NCBI GenBank assembly: GCA_033239525.1
Contig: BSYO01000008.1
Location: 15,918,830 to 15,982,829, forward strand
Source of the DNA: Nepenthes gracilis
Taxonomy: Eukaryota > Streptophyta > Magnoliopsida > Caryophyllales > Nepenthaceae
DNA: 64,000 nt
Direction of reading: 5' to 3'
How positions within the stretch are numbered: the stretch's first letter is position 1; each line of letters opens with the position of its first letter. The notes below the pieces were generated by a model. The model saw only the letters and a list, made by a program, of their open reading frames with translations. It did no database searches and was not told the origin of the DNA. Positions 24,729-34,289 of this stretch are shown here, in pieces. Both the position numbers and the translations under genes were made by a program.

Positions 24729-25330
24729 GTGGTTAATATTATCACCACCCGACCTGCCAAGAACCCGGCAGACAACGAGGAGCAGCAGGTTGGGAGGAAG
24801 AAGCAACGCACGGCTAACAATACCATCAGCTTCGATGATAATGATTTAACTCAAGTAATATCCTCCCATGTTGAAACCCTCATTGTATCCGCGCTCGTTT
24901 CGGATGGTAGTGTCGACTGCCAGTTGAAGCGAGTGTTCATCGATAATGAAAGTTCAAAGGATTTACTTTACTTGGATGCATTCTTCAAACTAGGCTTAAC
25001 AATGAATCAACCAAAAACTACAGAACGCCCATTGTATGGCCTTGATAACGAGCATGTGCCTGTCTAAGGGACCATCCAACTGGAAGTCACCTCGGGTACG
25101 AATCCGAAAATAGCAAGCCGAACACTCACCTTCCTGGTGGTCGACCTACCCTCTGTGTATAACGCAATACTGGGCAGACCTTGCTTGATAGCATTTAGGG
25201 CGGTCACCTCAATTCCACACCTCAAGATGAAGTTCCTAACGCCTTATAGTGTGGGAAAGGTGTTAGGTGACCAGGTTACTGGACGAACCTGCTGCATGTC
25301 TCAGGTCGCCCCTAGCGGCAGCACTAGAAT
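24729..25330 (+). pseudogene. pol: Aspartic protease domain of TAT-1 pol, damaged
   Basis: Retropepsin-like segment: the catalytic neighbourhood reads VFIDNESSKDLLY at about 24.94 kb, where the glycine expected after D-N in this family is E. Downstream, FLVVDLPSVYNAILGRPCLI is the conserved I-L-G-R-P block. A TAA stop near 25065 splits it. In active elements this protease cleaves the Gag-Pol polyprotein. Confidence 0.85.
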
Positions 25331-25399
25331 AGTTAGGGAACTCGACCATATATATGAGACAACCCTTCAACAAGTGCAGTCCGGTGAAGCCACGGATCT

Positions 25400-26220
25400 A
25401 GTCCCACTGGACCCGAAGGAGCCGGAAAGGTGTGTACAGATCGGTGGCTCACTCACAGGAACACTGCGCGATGAGTTGATCGCGTTCCTACGACAGAACG
25501 CTGACATCTTCGCATGGACTCCAACAGACATGCCTAGGATTCCAGCGGAGGTGATGGTCCACAAGTTGGGACTTGATCCTAACCGAAAGCCCATCGGGCA
25601 AAAGCAGAGAAACCACTCTATAGGAAAGCTGATCGCCATCCGAGAAGGTGAAGACGCCGCTGGACGCAGGTTTCATTAGAGAAGTCCACTTCCCGGACTA
25701 GCTCTCTAATGTCATCCTGATGAAAAAAAGCAACAAAAAATTACGAATATGCGTCGATTTTACCGACGTTAACAAAGCCTACCCGAAGGACAGCTTTTCC
25801 TTACCTAGGATCGACCTTCTAGTTGATTCGACAGTCGGACATGAGCTGTTAAGCTTCATGGATGTCTATTCGGGTTACAACCAGATCCGAATGAGTCCAG
25901 AGGACGAGGAGCACTCCTCGTTCATGATTGATTAGGGCACCTACTGCTATAATGTGATGCCTTTCGAACTGAAAAACGCTGGAGCAACCTACCAACGACT
26001 GGTCAACAAGATGTTCGAAAAACAGATTGATCGCAACATGGAGGTCTACGTCGACGACATGCTCATCAAGAGCAAGGTCATCGGCGATCACATCCGCGAC
26101 CCGGCAGAGTCGTTTGAGGTGCTCCGTAAGCATCACATGAAGCTGAACCCGGCTAAGTGTGTCTTCAGAGTAGCCTCCGGCAAATTCCTGGGTTTCATCG
26201 TCTCCCAACGGGGGGATTGA
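25400..26220 (+). pseudogene. pol: Reverse transcriptase domain of TAT-1 pol, damaged
   Basis: Ordered RT blocks: LRICVDFTDVNKAYPKDSFS, LLSFMDVYSGYNQIRM (first catalytic D), the block VMPFELKNAGATYQRLVNKM, and EVYVDDMLIKS with the intact Y-V-D-D at about 26.05 kb. Breaks: a TAG-ended frame near 25677, a TAG within the fingers-palm region at about 25935, and a frame change at the GGGGGG run at about 26210. Catalytic aspartates are present, but the reading frame is not continuous. Confidence 0.92.
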
Positions 26221-26253
26221 GGCAAACCCAGAGAAGATCAAGGCTTTGCAGAC

Positions 26254-26880
26254 ATGGCTCCACCAAGAGGCGTAAAGGACGTCCAGCGATTGACTGGACG
26301 ACTGGCAGCACTGTCCAGCTTCCTTTCGAAGTCTGGCGACAAGTACAAGCCCTTCTTCAAGACCCTTAGAGGAACAAAATCCAACTGGTTTCAATGGATG
26401 ACAGATTGCCAAATAGCTTTCGATGAACTGAAGCGGTATCTGGCCAGCCCACCGTTGCTAGTGTTACCCAAGGGCGGAGAAGAGCTATACCTTTACCTGG
26501 CAGTGTCGGACGCGTCCCTCAGTTCTGTCCTCGTGCGCCATGACTCCAACACTCAATGGCTGGTCTACTACGTAAGTAAAATGTTGACCGGCCCAAAGAC
26601 CAGCTACTCGCGCATAGAAAAACTGGCGTTGGCGCTTATATTCTTCGCGCTGAAGTTAAGGCCCTACTTTCAGGCGTACCGTGTAGTGGGCCTTACAGAC
26701 CAGCCACTGAAAAGTATACTCCAGAAACCTGACGTTTCTAGACGGTTGGTAAAATGGGCTATCGAGTTGGGCGAGTTTGACATCGAATTTCAGCCCAGAC
26801 CTGCTGTAAAGGCATAGGCTCTGGCTGACTTCATTGTTGAAACTGTAACCCCAGTTCTCGAGGAGCAACTCACATTGCTT
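26254..26880 (+). pseudogene. pol: RT connection and first RNase H domain of TAT-1
   Basis: Continues the pol frame after the frame change: VKDVQRLTGRLAALSSFLSK, FDELKRYLASPPLLV, then the RNase H part from LYLYLAVSDASLSSVLV to LRPYFQAYRVVGLTDQPLKS and the block RRLVKWAIELGEFDIEF. A TAG ends the frame near 26817, just before ALADFIVE. Degrades the RNA strand of the hybrid during reverse transcription. Confidence 0.9.
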
Positions 26881-27340
26881 GACGGAGTTCTAGAATGGAT
26901 ACTGCACGTGGACAGATCGTCTACAGACACTGGCAGTGGCGCTGGAGTAGTCCTCACGACCCCCGACGGGTTTGAGGTGAAATACTCCCTCAGGCTCAAT
27001 TTTTCGGCAACCAACAACGTTGCCGAGTACGAGGCCCTGTTAGCCGGATTACGGTTAGCCAAGGAATGCTCTACCAAGATATTGGTAGCTTACAGCGACT
27101 CTGAACTAATCGTTAACCAGGTTAATGGAGACTTTGAGGTAAACAACCCTCATCTGGCCAAGTACTTGGCCAGGGCAAGGGAGGCCACCTAGGGTTTCAA
27201 CAAACTAACCCTGGTTTATGTTTCCATAACTAAAAACTGGAAGGCGGACCAACTGGTTAGAGCCGCTGCAGCCAAAAATCTAAAACAGTATTTGAGGGAC
27301 ATGAGGGAGATCCAGAACGCTCCCAGCATAGAGAAATAGG
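26881..27340 (+). pseudogene. pol: Second (archaeal-type) RNase H domain of TAT-1
   Basis: WILHVDRSSTDTGSGAGVVL is the first-aspartate block (the usual D-G-S changed to D-R-S). VAEYEALLAGLRLAKEC carries the catalytic E, and VAYSDSELIVNQVNGDFEVN carries the next D. Two RNase H domains in a row are diagnostic of the TAT group (including Ogre/Retand-type elements). TAG stops lie near 27190 and 27338. Confidence 0.88.
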
Positions 27341-27400
27341 AGGCAATACAGATTTCCAAAGCAAAAAACTGGATGACGCCTTACCTCAATTATCTGGCTG

Positions 27401-28525
27401 TTGGATCATTACCAGAGGACGGGGAGAAGGCTAAATGAATCAGAAAGACGGCCGGCTGATACGTTGTGGTTGACGGACGGCTATGTCGTTGTGGCTAGCC
27501 TAACTCCCGAAGAGGCTGGCTATGCTTTAGGCGAAGTCCACCTCGGGATTTGCGGATCGCAAATCAGCGAAAAAAACTTAGCCTTCAAGATCATGAGTCA
27601 AGGCTACTACAAGCCCTCGATGAAAAAGGACGCGCTTGAGTTTATGAAGAAATGTGAAAGTTGCCAGCTTCACAACAACCTTCACTGCTAGCCATCCGCA
27701 GACCTGAAGAAGCTTCAGGCCCCTTGGCCCTTTGCGCAATGGGGGCTCGATATTCTCGGCCCATTTTCCATTGTCATGGGGCAAAGGAAGTTTGTCATCG
27801 TAGGCATCGACTACTTCACCAAGTGGGTCGAGACCATCCCACTAGCAAAGATTACAGAGCACAATGCCCTGGAATTCCTTTGCCAGAATATCATTTGCAG
27901 ATTCGGCGTCCCTGAGGTTGTTGTGATAGATAACGGGACCTAATTCTCGGGAAAACGCTTCACCAAGTATTACGCTAGCCTTGGCATCAAGCTGATCCAC
28001 AATTCGGTGGCATACCCCCAAGCGAATGGACAGGTGAAGGTCACGAACCGAACCCTACTCTATAGGTTAAAGACTAAGTTGGAGGACGTAGGGGGCTCCA
28101 CGGTAGATGAGCTCCCCTCCATTCTCTGGTCTTACCGGACAACCCCAAAGGAACCAACGTGCGATACGCCCTTCAGCCTCTGTTACGGGACTGAATCGGT
28201 GATCCCAGTCGAAATCTGGCTTCCACGTCTTAGGGTGGAATCCTTCGACCCACAGAACAACTCCCAAAAAATCCCGGAGCACCTAGACTTGCTAGAGGAA
28301 GCCTGCGACACCGCCAGAGTGCGGACAGCAGCCTACCAACATCGAATTACCCGATACTACAACAAAAAGGTTAAGGCACGAGGATTCAATATCGGAGACC
28401 TGGTCCTACGAGGCGTCAAAGCCACAGGAAAACTGGCCAGCCGCAATAAGCTCTCCCCTAATTGGGAAGGGCCTTTCCTCGTCTCCGCCATTCTGCAAAA
28501 CGGAGCCTACAAACTCCGTGGTTAG
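27401..28525 (+). pseudogene. pol: Integrase of TAT-1, two in-frame stops and catalytic Glu changed
   Basis: One frame throughout with stops at 27689-27691 and 27942. The zinc-binding H2C2 part ends CESCQLHNN. The core has WGLDILGPF (first D), VVVIDNGT (second D) and YPQANGQVKVTNRTL, where the position of the catalytic E in this family holds K. The C-terminal part reads RYYNKKVKARGFNIGDLVLR and GPFLVSAILQNGAYKLRG. The lost glutamate alone should abolish integration. Confidence 0.92.
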
Positions 28526-29257
28526 GATGGGAAGCTGGTTCCGCGAACGTGGAACGCAATCCACCTCAGACGCTACTTCCAGTACAAGGCACAGGTGCGT
28601 ATTTGCATTATTATGTGTGTGCACATTCGCTTGCTTGTTTTATTTTGCCAAAATGAGTGTTTCCTTAGCATACTGTCTTCCCTTCCTTTGTGCATACATA
28701 TGTATATATGTGTTTACCTTGCAGGTTACCTGACCTAGACTGCCCCTAAATTGGGAGGGTCCTCACCCTCTCGTTAATAAACCCTGGTCATCCAGGCAGC
28801 CCGTAAGTAGTCAAACATGAACCTCGGTCATCCGAGCTGTCCATTAGCGGTCGTATTTTAACCCTAGTCATCCAAGTGGCCCATAAGTGGCCGGATCTAA
28901 ACCTTGGTTGAAGGGATAGCATGATCAGTCAACGATGGTTGAAGAGAGAAGAATCCTTCTCCAATGCTGGCCGCCCAAGTCAGCACTTGGGCAGCGCCAC
29001 CTGGCTTCACTTACTAGGCTGGTTAATACAACCGCCTACGAAGAGCCTAAGGACCTCACTCCTTTGGCAGCACTACCATGGCCGCCAGCCAACTGAGTTG
29101 GCCATCCAATGCAACAAATATATGGAGACAAAAGGCAGTAAAGACAAATAGACACAAAGTTGCAAAGTTTCCATTTTATTACTTCCAAAAGTGTTACAAA
29201 ATACATCAAATGTACATAAATACAAGGGAGGTCCCAAAAAAATGTATAACATAAGAG
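28526..29257. repeat. TAT-1 spacer between pol and aORF with tandem hairpin repeats
   Basis: Non-coding. It has a perfect hairpin GAGGGT-cctc-ACCCTC at 28755-28770, then a 40-bp repeat starting at about 28780, 28820, 28860 and (partial) 28900. The first two units can fold as CCTGG-tcat-CCAGG and CTCGG-tcat-CCGAG. The rest to 29257 (aORF 3' side) shows no gene. Confidence 0.8.
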
Positions 29258-31066
29258 CTACGAGGGCGGCGGAGGCCTCTGACTGTCACGAGGCTCCCCT
29301 ACGAGGCTGTCTCTATGCTGCGCCGCTCTATTGGATAGATTGATGAGGTCAACAGGGAAGTCAGGATTGACCAACCGCACAATTCGTCGACTGACGTTGA
29401 CCCCTTCCAACAACCGTGCATACATCATACTCTCGACCTCGTGGGGGTGGATGCGGAGACTCAAGTCGTTCTCCAAGGTTGCTACTTGCCTAGCAAGTTG
29501 GTCAATGTGTGCTTTGGCTCGATCGCTCTCTTCCTTCAAACGGGCAACCTCGTCTTTTAAGTTCGCGTTCTCCTCTTCAACACCCGCCAGGACAGTCTCG
29601 AGGGCAGCAGTCTCCTCACGATGCTCCCCTCGAAGCAGCCAACTTAGCATCTAACCAGGCGATCTCCGCCTCCCTGTCGGAGATCACCCGATCTCGCTGG
29701 TCCATCACCTTGATGATGGCAGCAACCACCTTTGACTTCTGCACAAAAGACAAATGAAGAACAAGTTAGAAATCCTGAAAGGAGAAAGTATGCAGAGGGC
29801 ATCGCAAAGAATTATACCTCCCAAATTCTCCTCGTGGGCCTCTCAGGCCAAGCCTCCAGACCTGGCCCAGGCGGCAGTGGCCCAGAAGCGATGTCCTCTT
29901 AGACTGAGCTGGCAGCAGCCTCCTCCAGAATCTCGTCTAGAAGCCCATCATCAGCATCATCCGATGCAACCGCAGGCTTCCCGGCTACAGCCTCCACAAC
30001 AGCTGCTGGAGGATCAGGATCCACCACTGGCTCCTCAGCAGGCGCCTGCATGACTGGAGAGCTAACAGATGGCTCCTGTGCCTCCACCACTGGCTCACAG
30101 GCAGGCTCCGTAAAGGACTACGTTTGCACCGCTTGAGGAGCCACCTACGGCGCAGGCTGCACCAAGATAATACTTTCTCCCTTGGCCACCGGCAAGTCTT
30201 CGAAGCATTTTTTTCATTCCCGTGGTACTGCCGAGGCCGCTGTAGATCCTGGCGGCGACATAACTGGGGACCGATGATGACGACGAAGGCGTCTTCAACA
30301 CCATCCTCTTAGGCCGCGAACCGAAAAAGTCTTCGTCTGGGGGGCGGGGACGGATAAGCAGGCCCCTGGAGTCCTCCGACCGCACCATCATCGCCTGCGG
30401 CCTAAGCTTTTGAACCGGGGAAGGTGGTCCCCAGTTCACCTTCTTGGTCTCTGCCCTAGAGACCAAGAAATCCCATTTAAAATCCGGAATGTGGTCCTTG
30501 ACCAATTAGGTCAACCACTCCAAGGACGCCGTCTCCGCCACGGGCGGCGTCCCAGTATACACATCCGGCACCTTGCCCCAGTCCTTCGCCAGGGGCCAGG
30601 TCTCCGCCACGCTCACAAAAAGAACCGATTCTTTCCAGTTCTTAAGCGAATCATAAATTGCCGTATTTATTTTTAGGCCAGGACGGGGGACAAGGAAAAT
30701 CCATTCACCTCCCTGATTTATTTTAAAGAGCCCCTTCACCATCGACATCGTCAAGCTCTTAGAGTGTTTGCGAAGAAAAATACATAGGATGCAGATGTAC
30801 CGTACGGCGTTGGCATGAAGCTGGGTAACTAGGACTTGTCGGGCTTGCAGGATCGACCGCAAGTCATTCGGCAAAAGAAGACAAAGGACGCTCCTCAGGT
30901 GGGCCTCGTATATCGTTACGTGCCCTGCTGATGGAGAGAAGGCCCTGTCGTCCTTACCCAGGACCCTCCACGCAATATCCTTACGGATATTGAACTCAAC
31001 GCACAATACTTTCACGTCACCCTCACGAAGAACAGAGGAGATGTCGACGACGGAGGTTGAGGCCAT
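29258..31066 (-). pseudogene. Antisense ORF (aORF) of TAT-1 with a 79-bp intron
   Basis: Coded opposite to gag-pol, between pol and the 3' LTR. The likely start is the ATG at 31066 (MASTSVVDISS); an in-frame ATG at 31123 is also possible. The N-terminal ~190 residues carry SPSAGHVTIYEAHLRSVLCL, MVKGLFKINQGGEWIF and DSLKNWKESVLFVSVAETW, a pattern I associate with the plant 'putative gypsy-type transposon' domain (PF04195-like; from memory, unverified). A Pro/Ala/Glu-rich linker follows (30.1-29.9 kb). The C-terminal part is a coiled coil (ANLKDEVARLKEESDRAKAH) ending in VNVSRRIVRLVNPDFPVDLI. An intron fits at 29817-29739: GAG then GTATAAT, and TTTGTCTTTTGTGCAG then AAG, phase 0. Breaks: TAA at about 30506, a frameshift at about 30.2 kb, TAA at 29899 and a frameshift near 29640. 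Product function unknown. Confidence 0.85.
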
Positions 31067-31228
31067 AGCTAACAGAAAGGCTAGGGTTTCTTTGAGGAAC
31101 GAAGGAAAGTTGAAGATGAACAAGATGAAGTAAGGAGGCGTGAGAAAATATTCAAAATGAGGAGGGAAACTTAAACGGCAAAGTGTGAAACGTCTTCAAC
31201 TCCTCAGAAAGGACACCATCATTCCTGC

Positions 31229-31234
31229 CACGTG
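31229..31234. promoter_or_regulatory. G-box upstream of the aORF
   Basis: CACGTG in a GACACGTGGC context on the minus strand, about 165 bp upstream of the aORF ATG at 31066. This is the classic plant ABRE/G-box context. A CCAAT element lies about 20 bp further upstream. Confidence 0.5.
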
Positions 31235-31390
31235 TCGCCTCCATAATTGGCCCTTCAAAAGGCAAATCTCTGACGCATTAATGGCTTGGATATCCGCCCA
31301 ACCAAGAGAAGACGCGTGTCTACTTTTGGCACGACAAGCCGGTTGATGGCCACGCATCAATCAAGGCTCGTAGAAAGTTCTTCGGATTCT

Positions 31391-31560
31391 GGCCAAAGAC
31401 GGTCAATAGCTCCAGTCAACTTTCTCCTCCGGAACTGACCAAAGACGGTTAACAACTCCAGTCAACATTCTCCTCTGGAACTGACCAAAGATGGTCAACT
31501 TTCTTCTCTAGAACTCACCAAAGACGATCAACAGCTCCTGTCAACCTTCCTCTCTGCCTT
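31391..31560. promoter_or_regulatory. 46-bp tandem repeats rich in W-box cores
   Basis: Units start at 31391, 31437, 31483 and 31516 (the third is shortened). Each begins [g/c]accaaaga and contains one or two GTCAA cores (TTGAC on the minus strand). The array lies about 330-490 bp upstream of the aORF start, on its promoter side, and just before the polypurine tract of the element. Confidence 0.75.
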
Positions 31561-31662
31561 TCGTAGAGTCCTTCGGGATCCTCAAACAACGAAAGGCAGT
31601 GATGGGCATCCCATCATGAACATACCGGAGGCAAGAATTCTTGCCACCTGTATGGGGGCTAA

Positions 31663-31798
31663 TGATGGGTATACCATAATATGGGCTGATTCACGGTCAA
31701 AGAATGCCCAAATGGCCTGCTGGACGGTCAACTCAAATAACAGCCCAACAGGAGGCGAATGCCCAAATCCTGAAATGCCCAAGACGGTCAACGCTAGC
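31663..31798 (+). repeat. 3' LTR of TAT-1, first 136 bp only
   Basis: TGATGGGTATACCATAAT through cggtcaacgctagc matches the start of the 5' LTR with about 12% mismatches. It stops inside a microsatellite (gtgtgtgtatatatat), so the rest of the LTR is deleted or replaced. Confidence 0.92.
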
Positions 31799-31935
31799 AT
31801 GTGTGTGTATATATATATATGTATATACATCTATGTGTGTGTGTGCGTGCATGTGCCCGTATTTATATGGATTAGATACATGTGTTGGTTGATCAAAAAC
31901 TAGATGTACATAATGTATGTTTATGTGTATATATA
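31799..31935. repeat. TG/TA microsatellite at the TAT-1 break
   Basis: Alternating gtgtgtgtatatatatatatg and tgtgtgtgtgcgtgcatgtg tracts, then tatgtttatgtgtatatata. It marks the junction where the 3' LTR ends. Confidence 0.85.
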
Positions 31936-33314
31936 TTAAGGAGAAAATTAATAGTAATTATTATTTTAATTGACATTCGTGAAATTAATCAGGATAATTG
32001 AATAGACGAAAATCGTGAGTTTATTCAGTAGCGACGAAATAAAATGGTCTTGGAGGACCTTGGAAATAAATGGGTCTTATTTCTATGGCCTTAAAAATAA
32101 GATTTGGTACACTTGAAGGATCAGTTATGATCGAATATAATATTTAAAATTGGTTGGCTGAATATTCTAAATTTTCTTGGATTTTCTCCTATTCCAGTGC
32201 TGATCGACCTTTGCAATGGCTTTGACCGTATGCGTATATTTTTTTGGTACTCTATAGATAAGTAAAGGAGAATGTATGAAAACTCTACGGTATCCGGGTG
32301 AATGGGAGTTCATGAAACCTTAAAGTAGTCTATACTTTTCCAATACCTATTCCATTTTGGAGGTTGGAGTCATTAATATTGACGAGGGATACTTATAACC
32401 TAGTGATTATAGTAAAAGATGATACCAGAGATATCATTGGCGAGGAGTACTGGAGATAGTATGAGCATGATACAGGTATAGTCTCAGGAAGAATTGTAGA
32501 AGTAGTGGGGATACCATGAAAATTAGAGAACCTCGTGGTACTTACCCATTCATTGGGGACATAAATAAACGACCTTTGATTCACTATGACAGAATAAGGT
32601 CTATGGAAATTATTAATTATCTCATATCGTGGACACATTGTTATTGCGTTCAATTGTAACATCATATTGAACTGATGATTGGATTTGATGGAATCCATAT
32701 TGCATCATTGATATCTAGTCATTCATAAGGCTTTTGGGTTGTAGACACGACATATTATTGAGTCTCAAATAGGAGTTGGTATATTATATGCTATTATTAA
32801 TTCTATACATTTATTATTATTATCCGAGATACTTATTTGTACTCCTTCATTGTTAATTACATTTACTCACTGGACATTTGTCTCACTCTTGTATTTTATT
32901 GGCTTCAGAGTAGGCAGTTGGCATCAGAATAGAAGAGATCACATATTTGCCACATAGATTCTAAATAGAGGTGATCTCAGAAATCAAGGCTCCCATAATA
33001 GAGATTGGGATGATTTTTGTTGGTTCATTGACTTTTAACCATTTATCGGGTTTACACTCATAACGATTTGGCATTATTGATATCGATGTTATTCATATTT
33101 CAAATAATTTATTATTAATATTATGAATGTTTATTTAATGATACAATTATGATCATTTATGGTATCATAAATGTTTGTGATGTAATAGTTTTGAGTTCAT
33201 TTAAGTTGATGGATGTTATAATTTATGACATATAATTGGTGATTTTGAATGATACGATGATTTTTGCTTAGATGGTCTAAGCCGGGTTCGGGGACTCGGG
33301 CTCGGGTTGTTACA
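31936..33314 (+). mobile_element. LTR-like repeat, family X, copy 2
   Basis: Shares with copy 1 (1.6-2.1 kb) and copy 3 (60.6-63.4 kb) the blocks acccattcattggggacata, GGAATCCATATTGCAT, TCCGAGATACTTATT and ggacatttgtctcactcttg followed by TTTATTGGCTTCAGAGTAGG. It ends GGGCTCGGGTTGTTACA at 33314, an LTR-like end. No coding frame. Confidence 0.6.
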
Positions 33315-33584
33315 GTAGGTCTCCCGAAAGGCTATGGGATGAAGGGACAAGGTACTGAACAGGCCCGCAACGCAGCCCAACAACTCCAACCTACCAAATC
33401 TTCTCAAGATATCCTATCTAAGATCTCATATCACCCAGGTTGGTGGAGTGATTCAGTAGATCACATTAAAAAAGTAGGTTCCACAAAGGCTCCCACAAGC
33501 TCAGAGAGCTCAACAAAATTCACAACCACCACCTGTCAGCCACTTGCTTTTGAGTGCATCTTCGTAAGTCACCCCCGATCGGCA
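33315..33584. other. Internal-like sequence after family X end, no gene
   Basis: Starts gtaggtctcccgaaagg. GC content rises sharply here compared with both sides. Open frames are not supported by any family pattern I recognise. Confidence 0.35.
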
Positions 33585-34000
33585 TACCTCAGAGCTCAGT
33601 CATCCATCTCATAAGCTGCCCCCTCACCAGGCGCATCTTCAAGCTTAGTCGTAAGCTGCTCCTTGGTCGGATGTACTCTCAGAGCCCAGTCCTCCGCCTC
33701 GTAAGCTACCCCCTGTTTTGGCGCACCTTGGAACTCAGGCCTCCACCTCGTAAGCCCCTTGGTCAGGCACACCCTCAAAACTCAATCCTCCACCTCATAA
33801 ATCATCCCTTAGTCGGGCGTACTCCAAAGCTTAATCCACTACCTCATGAACTGCCCCCAAGTTAGGGACACCTTCAGAGTTCAGTCCTCCAATTCTCAAG
33901 CCGCCCCTCAATCAGGTCCACCTCCAAACTGCCCCTCAGTCAGATACACCTTGAAGCTGCCCCTCAATCAATTACATTTCAAAGTCGCCCCCAATCAGAC
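33585..34000. repeat. ~50-bp minisatellite
   Basis: Units of the type agctcagtcctcc-acctc, ataagctgccccct, ggtcgggcgcacct recur with starts at about 33591, 33641, 33681, 33731, 33778, 33826 and 33876, then shorter units to about 34000. Periods are 40-50 bp. Open frames across it (such as 33554-33865) only translate the repeat. Confidence 0.85.
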
Positions 34001-34289
34001 ACTTCCAAATACTCGATCCCCTATCACATATATCCATACATTCTCTTACATCCTCATATCTTACTATCCGCTAAGAAAGATTTCTGACTTGAATATCAAA
34101 TGATAAATCGGGAAGTGAATCCCACCAATCCTCTGACCTATTATTCTTTGTTGTATTGCACAGTATTTGGGTTCAAAGTGACGAGGACCAGACCGGTTCT
34201 AATTTGACCCACCATGGAGAGATCGAGTAGCTTCCTAACCCACACAATAATTCAGATTCGGGGACGCATCAGTAATGGATTTAGTATTG
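34001..34289. other. Unassigned non-coding sequence
   Basis: No coding signal, repeat or known motif recognised. Confidence 0.3.

Larger units (their letters stand above)
21909..31798 (+). mobile_element. TAT-1: Ty3/gypsy TAT-lineage retrotransposon, 3' LTR truncated
   Basis: 5' LTR (21909-23061), primer-binding site, gag, pol with protease, RT, RNase H, a second (archaeal-type) RNase H and integrase, a ~0.5-kb spacer with tandem hairpins, an antisense ORF, a tandem-repeat promoter-like tract, a G-rich polypurine-like tract (tatgggggctaa) and the first 136 bp of the 3' LTR. The second RNase H and the antisense ORF place it in the TAT group of plant Ty3/gypsy elements. Over the 136 bp shared by both LTRs I count about 16 mismatches (~12%), so it is old. 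Many in-frame stops and several frameshifts make it non-autonomous. Confidence 0.93.

Noticed and set aside
29331..29757. Plus-strand open frames in TAT-1 after pol
   Set aside because: Shadows of the minus-strand aORF; the minus strand has the coiled-coil pattern and the intron signals.
33264..34103. Proline-rich open frames
   Set aside because: Translation of the ~50-bp minisatellite, with no family pattern.
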